Shown here piece after piece: positions 16,891 to 26,134 of a DNA stretch of 64,000 bases. Both the position numbers and the translations under genes were made by a program. Below the pieces are notes generated by a model. That model was not told the DNA's origin and did no database searches. It was given only the letters and a program-made list of their open reading frames with translations. The stretch's first letter is position 1, and every line of letters begins with the position of its first letter. The DNA is from Anaerolineales bacterium (GTDB lineage Bacteria; Chloroflexota; Anaerolineae; Anaerolineales; UBA11858), in the NCBI GenBank assembly GCA_028278545.1, contig JANQED010000128.1:1-64000 (forward strand). The letters run 5' to 3'.

Positions 16891-16923
16891 TCCCCTAACC
16901 CCTAACCCCTAACCCGTCCCCCC
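16891..16923 (-). repeat. CCCCTAA tandem repeat, potential G-quadruplex in rny 3' end
   Basis: Three telomere-like CCCCTAA units followed by C-runs abut the rny stop codon. On the minus (message) strand this gives five G-runs of 3-7 bases separated by AC or TTA, the classic pattern for a G-quadruplex. Confidence 0.65.
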
Positions 16924-18447
16924 CTACTTCGCATAATCCACTGCCCGCGTCTCCCGGATCACCGTCACCTTGATCTGCCCTGGATACTGCATGGTCTCCT
17001 CGATCTGCTTGGAGATATCGCGCGCCAGTTGGATGGAGGCCAGATCATCGATATCTTCGGGTTGGACGAAGATGCGCACCTCGCGGCCGGCCTGCAGGGC
17101 ATAGGTTTCTTTGACGCCTTCGTAGGTGTTGGCTATCTCTTCTAAGGCGCGTACCCGCTTCAGGTACTGCTCCAGGCTTTCGCGCCGCGCCCCGGGCCGC
17201 GCCCCAGAAATGGCATCGGCGGCCTCCACGATGACCGCTTCTACGCTCTCTTGTTCCGCTTCATGATGGTGAGAAGCGATGGCGTTGACCACTCTAGGAT
17301 TGACTCCATAGCGCTTGACAAACTCCGCCCCGATCTGAGCGTGGGTGCCCTCCACGTTGTGATCCATGGCTTTGCCCAGGTCATGCAACAGTGCACCGGC
17401 CTTGGCGACTTCCACATCGGCGTCTAATTCGGCCGCAATGACCGCCGCCAGCTTGGCCGTCTCCACGGCGTGCGCCAGTTGGTTCTGCCCGTATGAGGTG
17501 CGGAATTTGAGGCGTCCCAACTTCTTGGTGATCTCCTTGTGCAGGCCCGGCACCCCGGCCTCGAAAGCGGCTTCCTCTCCCGCTTCGCGGATCACGCGCT
17601 CGACTTCTTTGCCCTCTTTCTTGACGATCTTTTCGATGTGCGCTGGGTGAATGCGCCCGTCCAGGACCAGCCTTTCCATCGAACGGCGGGCGACCTCGCG
17701 CCGCACAGGGTCGAAAGATGAAATGGTCACGGCTTCAGGCGTGTCATCGACGATCACATCTACGCCGGCAGCGCGCTCAAAGGAGTGGATATTGCGCCCA
17801 TTGCGCCCGATGATGCGCCCTTTCATGTCGTCGGATGGCAGGGTGACATTTGAGGAGGTCACTTCCACCACGTGTTCCGAGGCCACCCGTTGGATAGCAT
17901 CTGCCACCAACTTGCGGGCGCGGCGTTCCCCTTCGTCCTGGGCCTCAGCCTCGATTTGCCGGATGATGCGCGCCATATCATCGCGAGCTTCCTTTTCCAC
18001 ATCTTTCAGCAAATAATCGCGGGCCTCGTCGCTGCTCAATTTGGCGATCTGCTCGAGTTTTTCCCTGGCCTCAGTCTCCATTCTTTCGAGTTCATTCCCC
18101 TTGCGATCCAGCGCGCTCTGTCGTTTATTGAGCGACTGTTCTCGCTTCTCCAGGCGTTCGGCGCGGACGTCCATTTGGTCATGGCGGCGCTGCAGGCGGT
18201 CTTCCGAACGCGAGACCTCTGCCCGGCGACGGGAGATCTCTCCTTCTGCTTCTTCGCGGGCCTTGAGCATCTCATCTTTGGCCTGGAGTTTGATTTCCCG
18301 GGCCTCTTCTTTAGCGTCCAGCAGGATTCTGTCGCCCTCTTCTTTTAGCTTTAAATTTGTTTGCCGGACTTGGAATGTCTTCAAGAAAAAGCCGATGGCG
18401 GTGCCTAAAATTGCGGCTACAATGATGATTCCAATTTGAAAGTCCAT
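16924..18447 (-). CDS. rny: Ribonuclease Y
   Basis: The 507-residue membrane-anchored endoribonuclease starts mRNA decay in many bacteria. An N-terminal transmembrane helix (residues 3-22) is followed by a long charged coiled coil (about 25-190). A KH domain comes next ([20 protein letters not shown]), then an HD domain with the metal pair in [11 protein letters not shown]. The C-terminal end is the usual RNase Y cap. The length matches the family. ATG 18447 has GAGGT a short distance upstream. The gene follows recX on the same strand after a spacer with a 10-bp inverted repeat, and ends at a G-rich repeat plus terminator. Confidence 0.96.
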   Translation of the reverse strand: MDFQIGIIIVAAILGTAIGFFLKTFQVRQTNLKLKEEGDRILLDAKEEAREIKLQAKDEMLKAREEAEGEISRRRAEVSRSEDRLQRRHDQMDVRAERLEKREQSLNKRQSALDRKGNELERMETEAREKLEQIAKLSSDEARDYLLKDVEKEARDDMARIIRQIEAEAQDEGERRARKLVADAIQRVASEHVVEVTSSNVTLPSDDMKGRIIGRNGRNIHSFERAAGVDVIVDDTPEAVTISSFDPVRREVARRSMERLVLDGRIHPAHIEKIVKKEGKEVERVIREAGEEAAFEAGVPGLHKEITKKLGRLKFRTSYGQNQLAHAVETAKLAAVIAAELDADVEVAKAGALLHDLGKAMDHNVEGTHAQIGAEFVKRYGVNPRVVNAIASHHHEAEQESVEAVIVEAADAISGARPGARRESLEQYLKRVRALEEIANTYEGVKETYALQAGREVRIFVQPEDIDDLASIQLARDISKQIEETMQYPGQIKVTVIRETRAVDYAK

Positions 18448-18487
18448 TTTTATACCTCGTTTCCAGGTTTATGATCGTGATTTTGGA

Positions 18488-18534
18488 GGAAGCGTTCTTA
18501 CTGATTGCCGGGTAAATGCTGCTTGAACGCTTCC
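18488..18534 (-). promoter_or_regulatory. Inverted repeat in the rny leader
   Basis: GGAAGCGTTC and GAACGCTTCC form perfect 10-bp arms around a 27-nt loop, 40 nt before the rny start and just after recX. No T-tract follows, so it is more likely an RNA structure or processing site than a terminator. Confidence 0.45.
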
Positions 18535-18568
18535 CGGGCCGGGATGTCCGCCTTCTGGCTTTGGGGTG

Positions 18569-19204
18569 TCACCCGGCCCCTGCGTTGTCTTGTTCCTCGG
18601 CCCAAACTCGTTCAACCACACTGGCTGTGATCGCATAATTGAATCCACGACGGGTCAAGAAACCTGATAATTTTTTCCGAAATTCGGGCCAATCCAGTTT
18701 AAGGTACTTGCGGGCGTTCTTCCTGGCGGCCCGGTAGGCGAGTTCCTCCTCGTCTATTTCCTGGAGGGCCTCGTCGATGATTTCCTGATCGACGCCTTTT
18801 TGGCGCAGCTCACTTCGCAATGCCCGCCGACCGCGAGGCCGAAACGTCGAGCGGTTTTCGACCCAGGTGTTGGCGAATTGGCGATCATCCACCAAGTTGT
18901 TGCGGCGCAGGCGCTCTAACACCTCTTCGATGGTGCCTTCTGGTGTATCGTGTTTGTTCAGGTTCCGGCGAATCTCGGCTTCGGTGCGTACCCGATAGCT
19001 GAGGAAGTGCAAAGCCCGGTGATAGGCCTTCTCGTCGGCCTCGGCCTGCTTGAGCTGACGGATCTTCTCTTCGTCGAGCTCCTGCCCAACTTGCAGCCAG
19101 GCAGCCACTACCCGGTAAAGCCCAAAGGCGTATTCATCGTCCAGATACACGCTGACCCGCTCAGGGTCCCGTTTTTGGGCTTTCAACGCCGTGATCTTCT
19201 TTGC
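18569..19204 (-). CDS. recX: Regulatory protein RecX
   Basis: The 211-residue helical protein modulates RecA filaments. It shows the RecX three-helix repeats: LHFLSYRVRTEAEIRRNL, the segment with RLRRNNLVDDRQFANTWVENR, and RALRSELRQKGVDQEII. I place the start at ATG 19204 (MAKKITALKA). A GTG frame start at 19249 would run through the stem of a terminator and adds an unrelated hydrophobic stretch. The gene lies downstream of recA in the same direction, separated by 378 nt and an intrinsic terminator, so expression may rely on read-through. Confidence 0.9.
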   Translation of the reverse strand, partial: AKKITALKAQKRDPERVSVYLDDEYAFGLYRVVAAWLQVGQELDEEKIRQLKQAEADEKAYHRALHFLSYRVRTEAEIRRNLNKHDTPEGTIEEVLERLRRNNLVDDRQFANTWVENRSTFRPRGRRALRSELRQKGVDQEIIDEALQEIDEEELAYRAARKNARKYLKLDWPEFRKKLSGFLTRRGFNYAITASVVERVWAEEQDNAGAG

Positions 19205-19582
19205 CATGCTCCAAAAAAATAAAAATGCCGTGGCAAATCTCCAAGCCACGGCTGCGCGCCTTATCTCTCTGGATCTCAGTTTTGTATGATGCTTTTTGCC
19301 GCCAGGTATTGAATCGATAACCTGGGTTGATAAATATGCTAAGCGAAAGCGGCCCTTTGGTTTCCTTGTTTAACTGCTTGTATTCCTGTTCAAGTGACTA
19401 ATCATAACCTGAGGGCTGAATCCATACGGTATTACGTTATCTGAGATCTAGTTTCAAAGCCATGGCCGCGCGCAAGATAAAAGAATGGAATGAAACTCGC
19501 GCGGCGAGAAGATTTGAATGGGACTCACCGGAGTACTCGGGTGAGTTCATTCTAGCCGAACGATGTGTTCGGCAGTCCAGTG
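19205..19582 (-). other. Structured recA-recX spacer
   Basis: This 378-nt non-coding stretch holds four inverted repeats in transcription order. They are GCCGAAC/GTTCGGC at 19555-19573, a perfect 24-bp palindrome at 19523-19546, GCCGCGCG/CGCGCGGC at 19465-19505, and the terminator at 19213-19252. The middle (about 19260-19440) is unstructured by eye and has no ORF of note. A small RNA or long 3' UTR is possible, but I recognise no known RNA family. Confidence 0.6.
19213..19252 (-). terminator. Intrinsic terminator between recA and recX
   Basis: GCCGTGGC pairs with GCCACGGC over a 10-nt loop and is followed by ATTTTTATTTTTTT on the minus strand. This is a textbook terminator that ends only 9 nt before the recX start codon. 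Confidence 0.9.
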
Positions 19583-20593
19583 TCAATGTTCGAGCGGCAT
19601 CAGCGGGGGCGGGAGCAGTTCTCCGCGAAGGTTCGCTTCGATCTCCTCTGCCAGTTCCCAGTTTTGGTGCAGGAATTCTTTGGCGTTTTCGCGCCCCTGC
19701 GCGATCCTCTGGTCACCATACGAGTAGTACGAGCCCCGTTTGCTGATGATCTCCATTTCAGTGGCTAAATCGAGCAAGTCACCTGCTTTGGAGATGCCTT
19801 CATTATACATGATGTCAAATTCCGCCGTCTGGAACGGCGGAGCGACCTTATTCTTGACCACGCGCACCCGTGTGCGGTTGCCAACAACTTCCGAACCGAC
19901 CTTGATGCTCTGGACACGGCGCACATCCAGACGCACAGAGGCGTAGAATTTGAGCGCCTGTCCGCCAGTGGTGGTCTCCGGGTTGCCATAGACCACGCCG
20001 ATCTTCTGGCGGAGCTGATTGGTGAAGATCACCGCCGTGTTGGCCTGTTTGATGGCCCCGGAGAGTTTGCGTAGCGCCTGGGACATCAGGCGGGCCATCA
20101 AGCCCATATGGGCGTCGCCCATGTCTCCTTCAAGTTCGGCCCGGGGCACTAAGGCGGCCACCGAATCGATCACCACCACGTCCACCGCGCCGGAGCGCAC
20201 CAATGTTTCCGTGATCTCCAAAGCCTGCTCGCCCATATCGGGCTGGGAAATGAGCAGGTTTTCCACATCAACACCGCATGCATCGGCATAAACCGGGTCC
20301 AGGGCGTGCTCCATATCGATGAAAGCCGCTGTGCCGCCCAGTTTCTGGGCCTCGGCGACGATGTGCTGGGTGATGGTCGTTTTTCCGGAGGATTCGGGGC
20401 CATAGATTTCTGTCACGCGGCCCCGGGGGATGCCGCCCACACCAAGAGCGATATCCAGGGAGAGGGAGCCTGTCGGGATGGCGTCCACCGTCAGGTGACG
20501 CGCGTCACCCAGTCGCATGATGATCCCCTCTCCAAATCTTTTGGTGATATCACCTAGAGCATTGTTCAGCGCAGCTTGCTTCTCTTCGCTCAC
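19583..20593 (-). CDS. recA: Recombinase RecA
   Basis: The 336-residue ATPase catalyses strand exchange and activates the SOS response. It has Walker [10 protein letters not shown] (65-73), the MAW-type segment [17 protein letters not shown], the L2 region [23 protein letters not shown] and a shortened C-terminal tail. The start is GTG 20593 with AAGGAG upstream. The adjacent recX and the terminator between them suggest an ordinary recA-recX arrangement. A dyad TGTTAA-N4-TTAACA lies 28-43 nt upstream of the start and may be a LexA-type operator. Confidence 0.98.
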   Translation of the reverse strand: MSEEKQAALNNALGDITKRFGEGIIMRLGDARHLTVDAIPTGSLSLDIALGVGGIPRGRVTEIYGPESSGKTTITQHIVAEAQKLGGTAAFIDMEHALDPVYADACGVDVENLLISQPDMGEQALEITETLVRSGAVDVVVIDSVAALVPRAELEGDMGDAHMGLMARLMSQALRKLSGAIKQANTAVIFTNQLRQKIGVVYGNPETTTGGQALKFYASVRLDVRRVQSIKVGSEVVGNRTRVRVVKNKVAPPFQTAEFDIMYNEGISKAGDLLDLATEMEIISKRGSYYSYGDQRIAQGRENAKEFLHQNWELAEEIEANLRGELLPPPLMPLEH

Positions 20594-20620
20594 GGTGTAG
20601 ATTTCTCCTTATTAACCAAG

Positions 20621-20636
20621 TGTTAACAGTTTAACA
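20621..20636 (-). promoter_or_regulatory. Dyad upstream of recA, possible SOS operator
   Basis: TGTTAACAGTTTAACA is a symmetric 6-4-6 dyad within 45 nt of the recA start. It does not match the Gram-positive or enterobacterial LexA box, so the assignment is only by position. Confidence 0.35.
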
Positions 20637-20870
20637 TGATTGCCTTGATAATGGAAGCCCCCGGGGATTCTCGCCAAATTTGGGTTGCGAAAGGCATATT
20701 TTCATCGGCGGATGGATGAATCAGGTCATGTTTCCGTTTCTTTGGGTGACAAACGCAACTGTGTGTCTCGATAACTTTTGGCAAAATAGGGGGTTACAGG
20801 TATATGTCAAAGCATAGGTTCAGGTTTCGAATACCAGCCTGGGAACCTGTCCTAAAAGGAGTTTGAATTG

Positions 20871-23129
20871 ATGAGCCGAATCACTCGTGAAGACGCCCTT
20901 GAATATCACCGTCTTAACGGTAAGCCGGGCAAAATTGCCATCCTGCCCACAAAGCCGCTGCATACCCAGCGCGATCTCTCTCTGGCCTATTCTCCCGGTG
21001 TGGCGATCCCCGTTTTGGAGATCGCCGATGACCCCAATCTCGCTTACGAGTACACCTCCAGAGGCAACCTAGTCGCGGTGGTCTCCAATGGTACCGCCAT
21101 CCTGGGTTTGGGGGATCGGGGTGCCCTGGCCTCGAAGCCGGTCATGGAAGGCAAGGGCGTGCTCTTCAAAGCCTTTTCCGATATTGATGTGTTCGACATC
21201 GAGGTGGATACCCATGACCCTGATGAGCTGATCCGGGTGGTGGCGGCGATTGCGCCCACCTTTGGTGGTATCAATCTCGAAGATATCAAAGCCCCAGAGT
21301 GCTTCTACATCGAGGAGACGCTGAAAGAGATGCTGGACATCCCCGTTTTCCACGATGATCAGCACGGCACGGCGATCATCTCTTCAGCGGGCTTGTTGAA
21401 CAGTTTGGAGATCGTTGGCAAAGATATCAGCGAAATCAGGATCGCCATCTCCGGGGCGGGCGCTTCGGCGATCTCCTGCGCAGACCTGGCGGTTCAGTTG
21501 GGCGTGAAACGTGAGAACATCTTGATGGTGGACAGCCGCGGCGTGATTTACAAAGGACGGGAGGGGCTGAATAAGTACAAAGAGCGCTTTGCCCCCGAGA
21601 CGGATGCCCGCACCCTGGCGGATGCGGTGCGCGGCGCTGATGTGTTCTACGGCCTCTCTGTGGCCGATGTGCTCACGCCTGAGATGGTCAAGACCATGGC
21701 CGAACAGCCGATCATCTTCGCCATGGCGAACCCTGATCCCGAGATCAAATATGAGTTGGCCAAGGAAGTCCGCCCCGATGCCATTGTGGCGACTGGCCGT
21801 TCGGATTATCCCAACCAGGTCAACAATGTCCTGGGCTTCCCCTTCATTTTCCGGGGGGCGCTGGATGTGCGCGCCAGCGCCATCAACGATGAGATGAAAC
21901 TGGCCGCTGCTCATTCCCTGGCTGCCCTGACCAAAGAGGATGTGCCGGACAGTGTGTTACGTGCGTACAACGTCGATAGTATGAAGCTGGGGCCGGAATA
22001 TATCATCCCCAAACCGCTGGACGCGCGCGTATTGATCTGGGAGGCTCCCGCGGTGGCTAAAGCGGCCATGGAAACGGGGGTTGCCCGCAGGGAGATCGAT
22101 CTCGATGAGTATCGCGAACAGCTCGCTTACCGACAGGGGATGGGCCAGCGGGTGCGCCACTTCATCATGAACAAAGCCAAAGCCGCTTCACCGAAGAAGC
22201 GCGTCGTCTTCGCAGAGGGCGAGGAGGACAAGATCATGCGCGCCGCTGCCCAGGTGGAAGAAGAGGGCATCGGCATCCCAATTCTGGTCGGCCGTCCTGA
22301 GATCATTCAGGAGAGAGTCGAGGCTTTGGGGTTGCGCTGCTGCCCTCAGATTGTCAATCCCCGCACGTTCGATCGCCTGGATGAATATGCCCAGGCTTTC
22401 TATGAACTGCGCCAGCGCAAGGGAGTCACCACCGGTGATGCGGCTGATCTGATAAAGGAGCCTAATGTCTTTGGCCCGATGATGGTCAAAATGGGTGATG
22501 CGGATGCCTTCGTTTCCGGCCTGACTTACCAGTACCCCGAAGTTTTGCGCCCGGCGTTGCAGATTCACCACACCCGCCCCGGCGCAGACAAAGCCGCCGC
22601 CGCATATATCATGGTGGTGGACGACCGGGTGTACATCTTTGCCGATGCAACCGTGAACATCGAGCCATCTCCCGACGATCTGGCGGAGATCGCCTGCCTG
22701 GCGGCGGATTTAGCGCAGCAGTTGGAAATAGAACCGCGCGTCGCGCTGCTTTCCTTCTCCAATTTCGGTAGCACGCCGCATCCTTTGACGGCCAAGATGC
22801 AAAAGGCGCTGAAGTTGATCCGCGCCAAGAACCCCGGTCTGGTGGTCGATGGTGAGATGCAGGCTGATACAGCGGTGGTCCCCGAGATCATCGACGAGCG
22901 TTTCCCCTTCAGCCAGGTGAAGGATGCCAACGTGCTCATCTTCCCCTCGCTGGAAGCCGCCAATGTGGCTTATAAGCTGTTGGCTCGCCTTGGTGGGGCG
23001 ATGGCGATTGGCCCCATCCTGCTCGGTGTTGGCGCTTCCGTGCATGTTTTGCAGACTGGCGACGAGGTGCGCGATATCGTCAATATTGCCGGCGTGGCCG
23101 TCATGGATGCTCTGAGTCGGGAAGAATAA
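20871..23129 (+). CDS. maeB: NADP-dependent malic enzyme with phosphotransacetylase-like domain
   Basis: The 752-residue MaeB-type protein decarboxylates malate to pyruvate with NADP. Residues 1-420 form the malic enzyme part, with the [20 protein letters not shown] start, KAPECFYIE and DDQHGTAI metal-site motifs, and [12 protein letters not shown] dinucleotide fold. Residues about 430-752 form a phosphotransacetylase-like domain, usually regulatory and not catalytic in these fusions. The length is standard. ATG 20871 sits 9 nt after AAGGAG; a TTG three bases upstream is also possible. It stands alone, with a GC-rich hairpin after the stop codon. Confidence 0.95.
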   Translation: MSRITREDALEYHRLNGKPGKIAILPTKPLHTQRDLSLAYSPGVAIPVLEIADDPNLAYEYTSRGNLVAVVSNGTAILGLGDRGALASKPVMEGKGVLFKAFSDIDVFDIEVDTHDPDELIRVVAAIAPTFGGINLEDIKAPECFYIEETLKEMLDIPVFHDDQHGTAIISSAGLLNSLEIVGKDISEIRIAISGAGASAISCADLAVQLGVKRENILMVDSRGVIYKGREGLNKYKERFAPETDARTLADAVRGADVFYGLSVADVLTPEMVKTMAEQPIIFAMANPDPEIKYELAKEVRPDAIVATGRSDYPNQVNNVLGFPFIFRGALDVRASAINDEMKLAAAHSLAALTKEDVPDSVLRAYNVDSMKLGPEYIIPKPLDARVLIWEAPAVAKAAMETGVARREIDLDEYREQLAYRQGMGQRVRHFIMNKAKAASPKKRVVFAEGEEDKIMRAAAQVEEEGIGIPILVGRPEIIQERVEALGLRCCPQIVNPRTFDRLDEYAQAFYELRQRKGVTTGDAADLIKEPNVFGPMMVKMGDADAFVSGLTYQYPEVLRPALQIHHTRPGADKAAAAYIMVVDDRVYIFADATVNIEPSPDDLAEIACLAADLAQQLEIEPRVALLSFSNFGSTPHPLTAKMQKALKLIRAKNPGLVVDGEMQADTAVVPEIIDERFPFSQVKDANVLIFPSLEAANVAYKLLARLGGAMAIGPILLGVGASVHVLQTGDEVRDIVNIAGVAVMDALSREE

Positions 23130-23150
23130 ACCGTGTTAGGTATTTGAGCA

Positions 23151-23192
23151 AGGAACCGTGTTCCGCTCTTCGGGCGCGGGGACGCGGTTCCT
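23151..23192 (+). terminator. Hairpin after maeB
   Basis: AGGAACCG pairs with CGGTTCCT and the enclosed bases pair further by eye. No T-tract follows, so it may be a factor-dependent terminator or message stabiliser. Confidence 0.4.
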
Positions 23193-23299
23193 GCATTTAT
23201 GGTAGGATTCGGGGGTGCAAAAGCCAATATTCCTGTTATCCGTGTCCAATCTTCCTATCGATTTACTGAGGAACAGCGTTTTGTGGTGGAGGGTAGATT

Positions 23300-23794
23300 T
23301 TGACTGACGTAACCCGGATTTGTTTCGTTTGTTTAGGCAATATCGTGCGCAGCCCGCTGGCGGAGAATATGTTCCGTCATCTGGCCGAGCAGGCCAAACT
23401 TGCCCATAAGTATGACGTCGATTCGGCGGGCACCTCGTCCTGGCATGTAGGCGAAAAACCAGACCGACGCATGAGGCGGGTCGCTGCCGGCCATGGTTTC
23501 AGCTATTCTGGCCGAGCGCGGCAGTTCAAGCGCGACGACTTCGAGAAGTTTGACTTGGTCATCGCCATGGACTCGGATAACCGCTCGAATCTATCACGGC
23601 TGGCGCGCACCGAGGGGGAGAGGGCCAAGATCCACCTGATGCGCGAATTCGATCCTCAGGGAAACCCCACCGCGCCGGTCCCCGATCCTTATTATGGTGG
23701 CATCGATGGCTTTGAGGAAGCCTTCCAAATCGTCAAACGCTCGTGCCAGGGGTTGTTGGATGCCCTGGAGGACGGACAGGTATTGAAAAAGTAG
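23300..23794 (+). CDS. Low-molecular-weight phosphotyrosine-phosphatase family protein
   Basis: The 164-residue phosphatase has the CX5RS signature CLGNIVRS (nucleophile Cys11, Arg17, Ser18) and general acid Asp129 in DPYYGG. The start is TTG 23300, supported by a GGAGGG ribosome site 6 nt upstream. It is followed 72 nt later by a fructosamine-kinase homologue. In bacteria this pairing has been linked to repair of glycated proteins, where a member of this family removes the 5-phosphate of protein-bound ribulosamine phosphate. A tyrosine-phosphatase role cannot be excluded. Confidence 0.92.
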   Translation: MTDVTRICFVCLGNIVRSPLAENMFRHLAEQAKLAHKYDVDSAGTSSWHVGEKPDRRMRRVAAGHGFSYSGRARQFKRDDFEKFDLVIAMDSDNRSNLSRLARTEGERAKIHLMREFDPQGNPTAPVPDPYYGGIDGFEEAFQIVKRSCQGLLDALEDGQVLKK

Positions 23795-23806
23795 GCCGGG
23801 CAAATA

Positions 23807-23855
23807 AGGTTGCCCACTTGCTACTTGTCTACTTGTTTCCTTTATTCCCACGTAT
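23807..23855. repeat. Degenerate CTACTTGT tandem repeat
   Basis: CCACTTG, CTACTTGT, CTACTTGT form short imperfect repeats in the spacer between the phosphatase and fructosamine-kinase genes. A related run with the same TACTTGTCTAC core lies near 16873. Confidence 0.45.
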
Positions 23856-23866
23856 CCCCTCCCCCG

Positions 23867-24718
23867 ATGATCCCAGAACCTGTTCAAACCTGGCTAACTG
23901 AAAATGGATATGGCAGGGTGGCTTCTTCCCATGCTGTTGGCGGCGGCTGCATCAATAACGGCATGATGCTGGAAACCACATCGGGGAGCTCCTTTTTCCT
24001 GAAGACCAATCGCAGCACGCCCCCGGATATGTTTGCCAGAGAAATGGACGGGCTGTTGGCCTTACAGGTGGAAGGTGGCCCTGTTGTCCCTCAGCCATAT
24101 CTCTATGGGAATAACTTCATCTTGATGGAGGACTTATCTCCCGCCCCGCCTTACAGCGACTACTGGCCTGAATTCGGTCGCCGCTTGGCGGCGCTGCATC
24201 TTCACACCAACGCACAGTTTGGTTTTGCCCATGATAACTACATTGGCAGCACCCCTCAGCCCAACGCATGGACGGATGACGGCTATGCCTTCTTCGCCGA
24301 GCGGCGTTTTTCTTATATGACCCGCCTGGCTCGCGAGCGCGGCCTCATCGGCGCGGGAGATGCCGGCGCGGTGGAGCATCTCGCTACCAAGTTGCCTGAT
24401 CTGATCCCTGCGCAACCGGCAGCGCTCATTCATGGGGATTTGTGGAGCGGTAACGCCATCTCGGATTCCCTCGGTGCCCCGGCGATCATTGATCCGGCGG
24501 CGCATTTCGGTTGGGCCGAAGCCGAGTTGGCCATGACGACATTGTTTGGCTCTTTCCCCCCGGCCTTCTACCAGGCTTATGAAGAAGTGCGCCCCTTGGA
24601 GCCAGGTTACCGTTCTCGTTTTCCTATCTATAACCTCTATCACCTGCTTAATCATCTCAACATCTTTGGACGCAGCTACTTGTGGCAGGTACAATCGATC
24701 ATCCGCCAATTTGCCTGA
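23867..24718 (+). CDS. Fructosamine kinase family protein
   Basis: The 283-residue kinase phosphorylates ketosamines on proteins (fructosamine, ribulosamine or erythrulosamine), making them unstable so the sugar is lost. The catalytic loop is IHGDLWSGN with metal-site IIDPA following, and the N-terminal lobe has SSFFLKTN and MEDL segments. I start at ATG 23867 (MIPEPVQTW), since the frame upstream to 23810 is encoded by simple repeats. Bacterial members mostly prefer ribulosamines and erythrulosamines. It pairs with the phosphatase upstream in a probable deglycation module. Confidence 0.92.
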   Translation: MIPEPVQTWLTENGYGRVASSHAVGGGCINNGMMLETTSGSSFFLKTNRSTPPDMFAREMDGLLALQVEGGPVVPQPYLYGNNFILMEDLSPAPPYSDYWPEFGRRLAALHLHTNAQFGFAHDNYIGSTPQPNAWTDDGYAFFAERRFSYMTRLARERGLIGAGDAGAVEHLATKLPDLIPAQPAALIHGDLWSGNAISDSLGAPAIIDPAAHFGWAEAELAMTTLFGSFPPAFYQAYEEVRPLEPGYRSRFPIYNLYHLLNHLNIFGRSYLWQVQSIIRQFA

Positions 24719-24778
24719 ATTCCCCACTCGTCCGCGTTTGCCAATGGCCCGCCTTTGGTGCTCGTGGTTTGGATCAAT

Positions 24779-25966
24779 ATGTCAATAAACGCCATTCGCT
24801 TCGAACACATCCAGGTCAAAGATCTGCATGAATTTGCCGAACGAGTTTTGGGGAACTCGAAAAAAGGTCAATTCGTGCCCATCACCCTGCAGCGTGCCAT
24901 TGCTCATGCCAACAACCCCTACGCGTCCAAAAATGATGTTGGCCTGTTGGTGGCTATCGATGAAGATGACGAAGTGGTGGGCTATTTCGGTATTTTGCCC
25001 CTGCTGCTGCGCAACGGGGATGATTATTTCAAAGTCAACTGGTTCACCACCTGGTCGGTGTCCTCCAAAGTGCGCGGGATGGGAGTCGGCGCCCAGCTCA
25101 TGAGCGAGGCGCTCGGCCTCAATCAGGATTACTTGATCGTGGGCAGCGTCCATGCCCGGCGGGTGTGCCGCAAATATGGCTTCTGGGAGCGCCAGCCCCT
25201 GACCTATTTTTGGCTGGACACCACGGGTATGGGACATCTCAACCCACTGGTCTGGCTGCGGCGCGGCTATCGCAAGCTGATGTACCTGTTGCGGATTCGC
25301 AGGGAAGTCAAATTGAAGACTCCCTTCATTGAACGCCTGGACGGTTGGGTTGGGCCGGTTCTAAAGAGATTCTTCTATCTCCTGATCAGCGGCCCCCAAA
25401 GCAAAGTTTTAGCGAATATCCGCTTTCGGGAAGTGGACCGTATCCAAAGGGAACCGGCGGCGCAGGCCCACCGCTCGTCGGTCGAACTGCACCGCGGGGT
25501 GGATGCGGTCAATTGGATGCTCCAATACCCCTGGGTGGTCGAGTCTGGTCATTCCATCACCGAGGAGATGGATTATTTCTTCAGCGATGCCCGCCCGATG
25601 TATCGCCTCATTGCTGTGGAAGTCGCCTCTCCCGAGGATGAATACAAGGGCTTTGTGGTTTTCTCGATCACCCAAAAGGGCCATAAGTTCATGCTGAAGA
25701 CTTTGGATTACCACTTTGCTAATCCCTCCGATCGACGCTATGTGCTGGCTTTGGCGGTACACTACGGGCGCGATTTTCTGGCGGATACCATCGAAATCCC
25801 GCAGGAAGTTGCTGGGGATTTGCGTCCCCGTCTGATTGCTAAACTGCTTTTGCACAAGAAAGAACGCATCTATCAATGCAAGCCCAGGGATGATCACAGT
25901 CCCCTGGCGCAATGTTGGGAAGATATCACCCTGAAACTCGTCGATGGCGATATGGCCTTTTCATGA
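24779..25966 (+). CDS. GNAT-fold acetyltransferase-like protein
   Basis: This is a 395-residue cytoplasmic protein. The first 150 residues show a GNAT fold, with the acetyl-CoA loop VRGMGVGAQLM. The remaining 240 residues contain a further globular region without a motif I recognise (LHRGVDAVNWMLQYPWVV). The two-part layout is like enzymes that acylate lipid-linked or polysaccharide intermediates, or FemAB-like aminoacyl transferases, but I cannot choose between them. The polysaccharide deacetylase gene follows after 168 nt in the same direction, which suggests work on a surface glycan. The start is ATG 24779; a frame opening at 24755 is less likely. Confidence 0.65.
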   Translation: MSINAIRFEHIQVKDLHEFAERVLGNSKKGQFVPITLQRAIAHANNPYASKNDVGLLVAIDEDDEVVGYFGILPLLLRNGDDYFKVNWFTTWSVSSKVRGMGVGAQLMSEALGLNQDYLIVGSVHARRVCRKYGFWERQPLTYFWLDTTGMGHLNPLVWLRRGYRKLMYLLRIRREVKLKTPFIERLDGWVGPVLKRFFYLLISGPQSKVLANIRFREVDRIQREPAAQAHRSSVELHRGVDAVNWMLQYPWVVESGHSITEEMDYFFSDARPMYRLIAVEVASPEDEYKGFVVFSITQKGHKFMLKTLDYHFANPSDRRYVLALAVHYGRDFLADTIEIPQEVAGDLRPRLIAKLLLHKKERIYQCKPRDDHSPLAQCWEDITLKLVDGDMAFS

Positions 25967-26134
25967 GCGCTTGCCGTGGGCCTAAGTGATAGTGGCTTTA
26001 GAAGCTGCTACAAGCTCCAATTTTGCCCATCTGGCTGAGGAATCCGGCGTCCTGACGTCGGGGTTGCGGCTAAAGCAACTTATACGAGAAAATCTCGCGA
26101 GTCTTTATCAAACAATTATTTTTAAGCAGAAGTG

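Noticed and set aside
19205..19582. Possible tmRNA or 6S RNA between recA and recX
   Set aside because: I looked for the tmRNA acceptor ends and tag frame and found neither; the stems do not match a known family.
21384..21914. 176-codon minus-strand frame inside maeB
   Set aside because: It is a shadow of the malic enzyme gene, without ribosome site or recognisable domain.
25980..26100. Imperfect inverted GGCTTTAG/CTAAAGC element before the deacetylase gene
   Set aside because: The arms are short and imperfect, and I found no second copy in the window, so it is not listed as a repeat.
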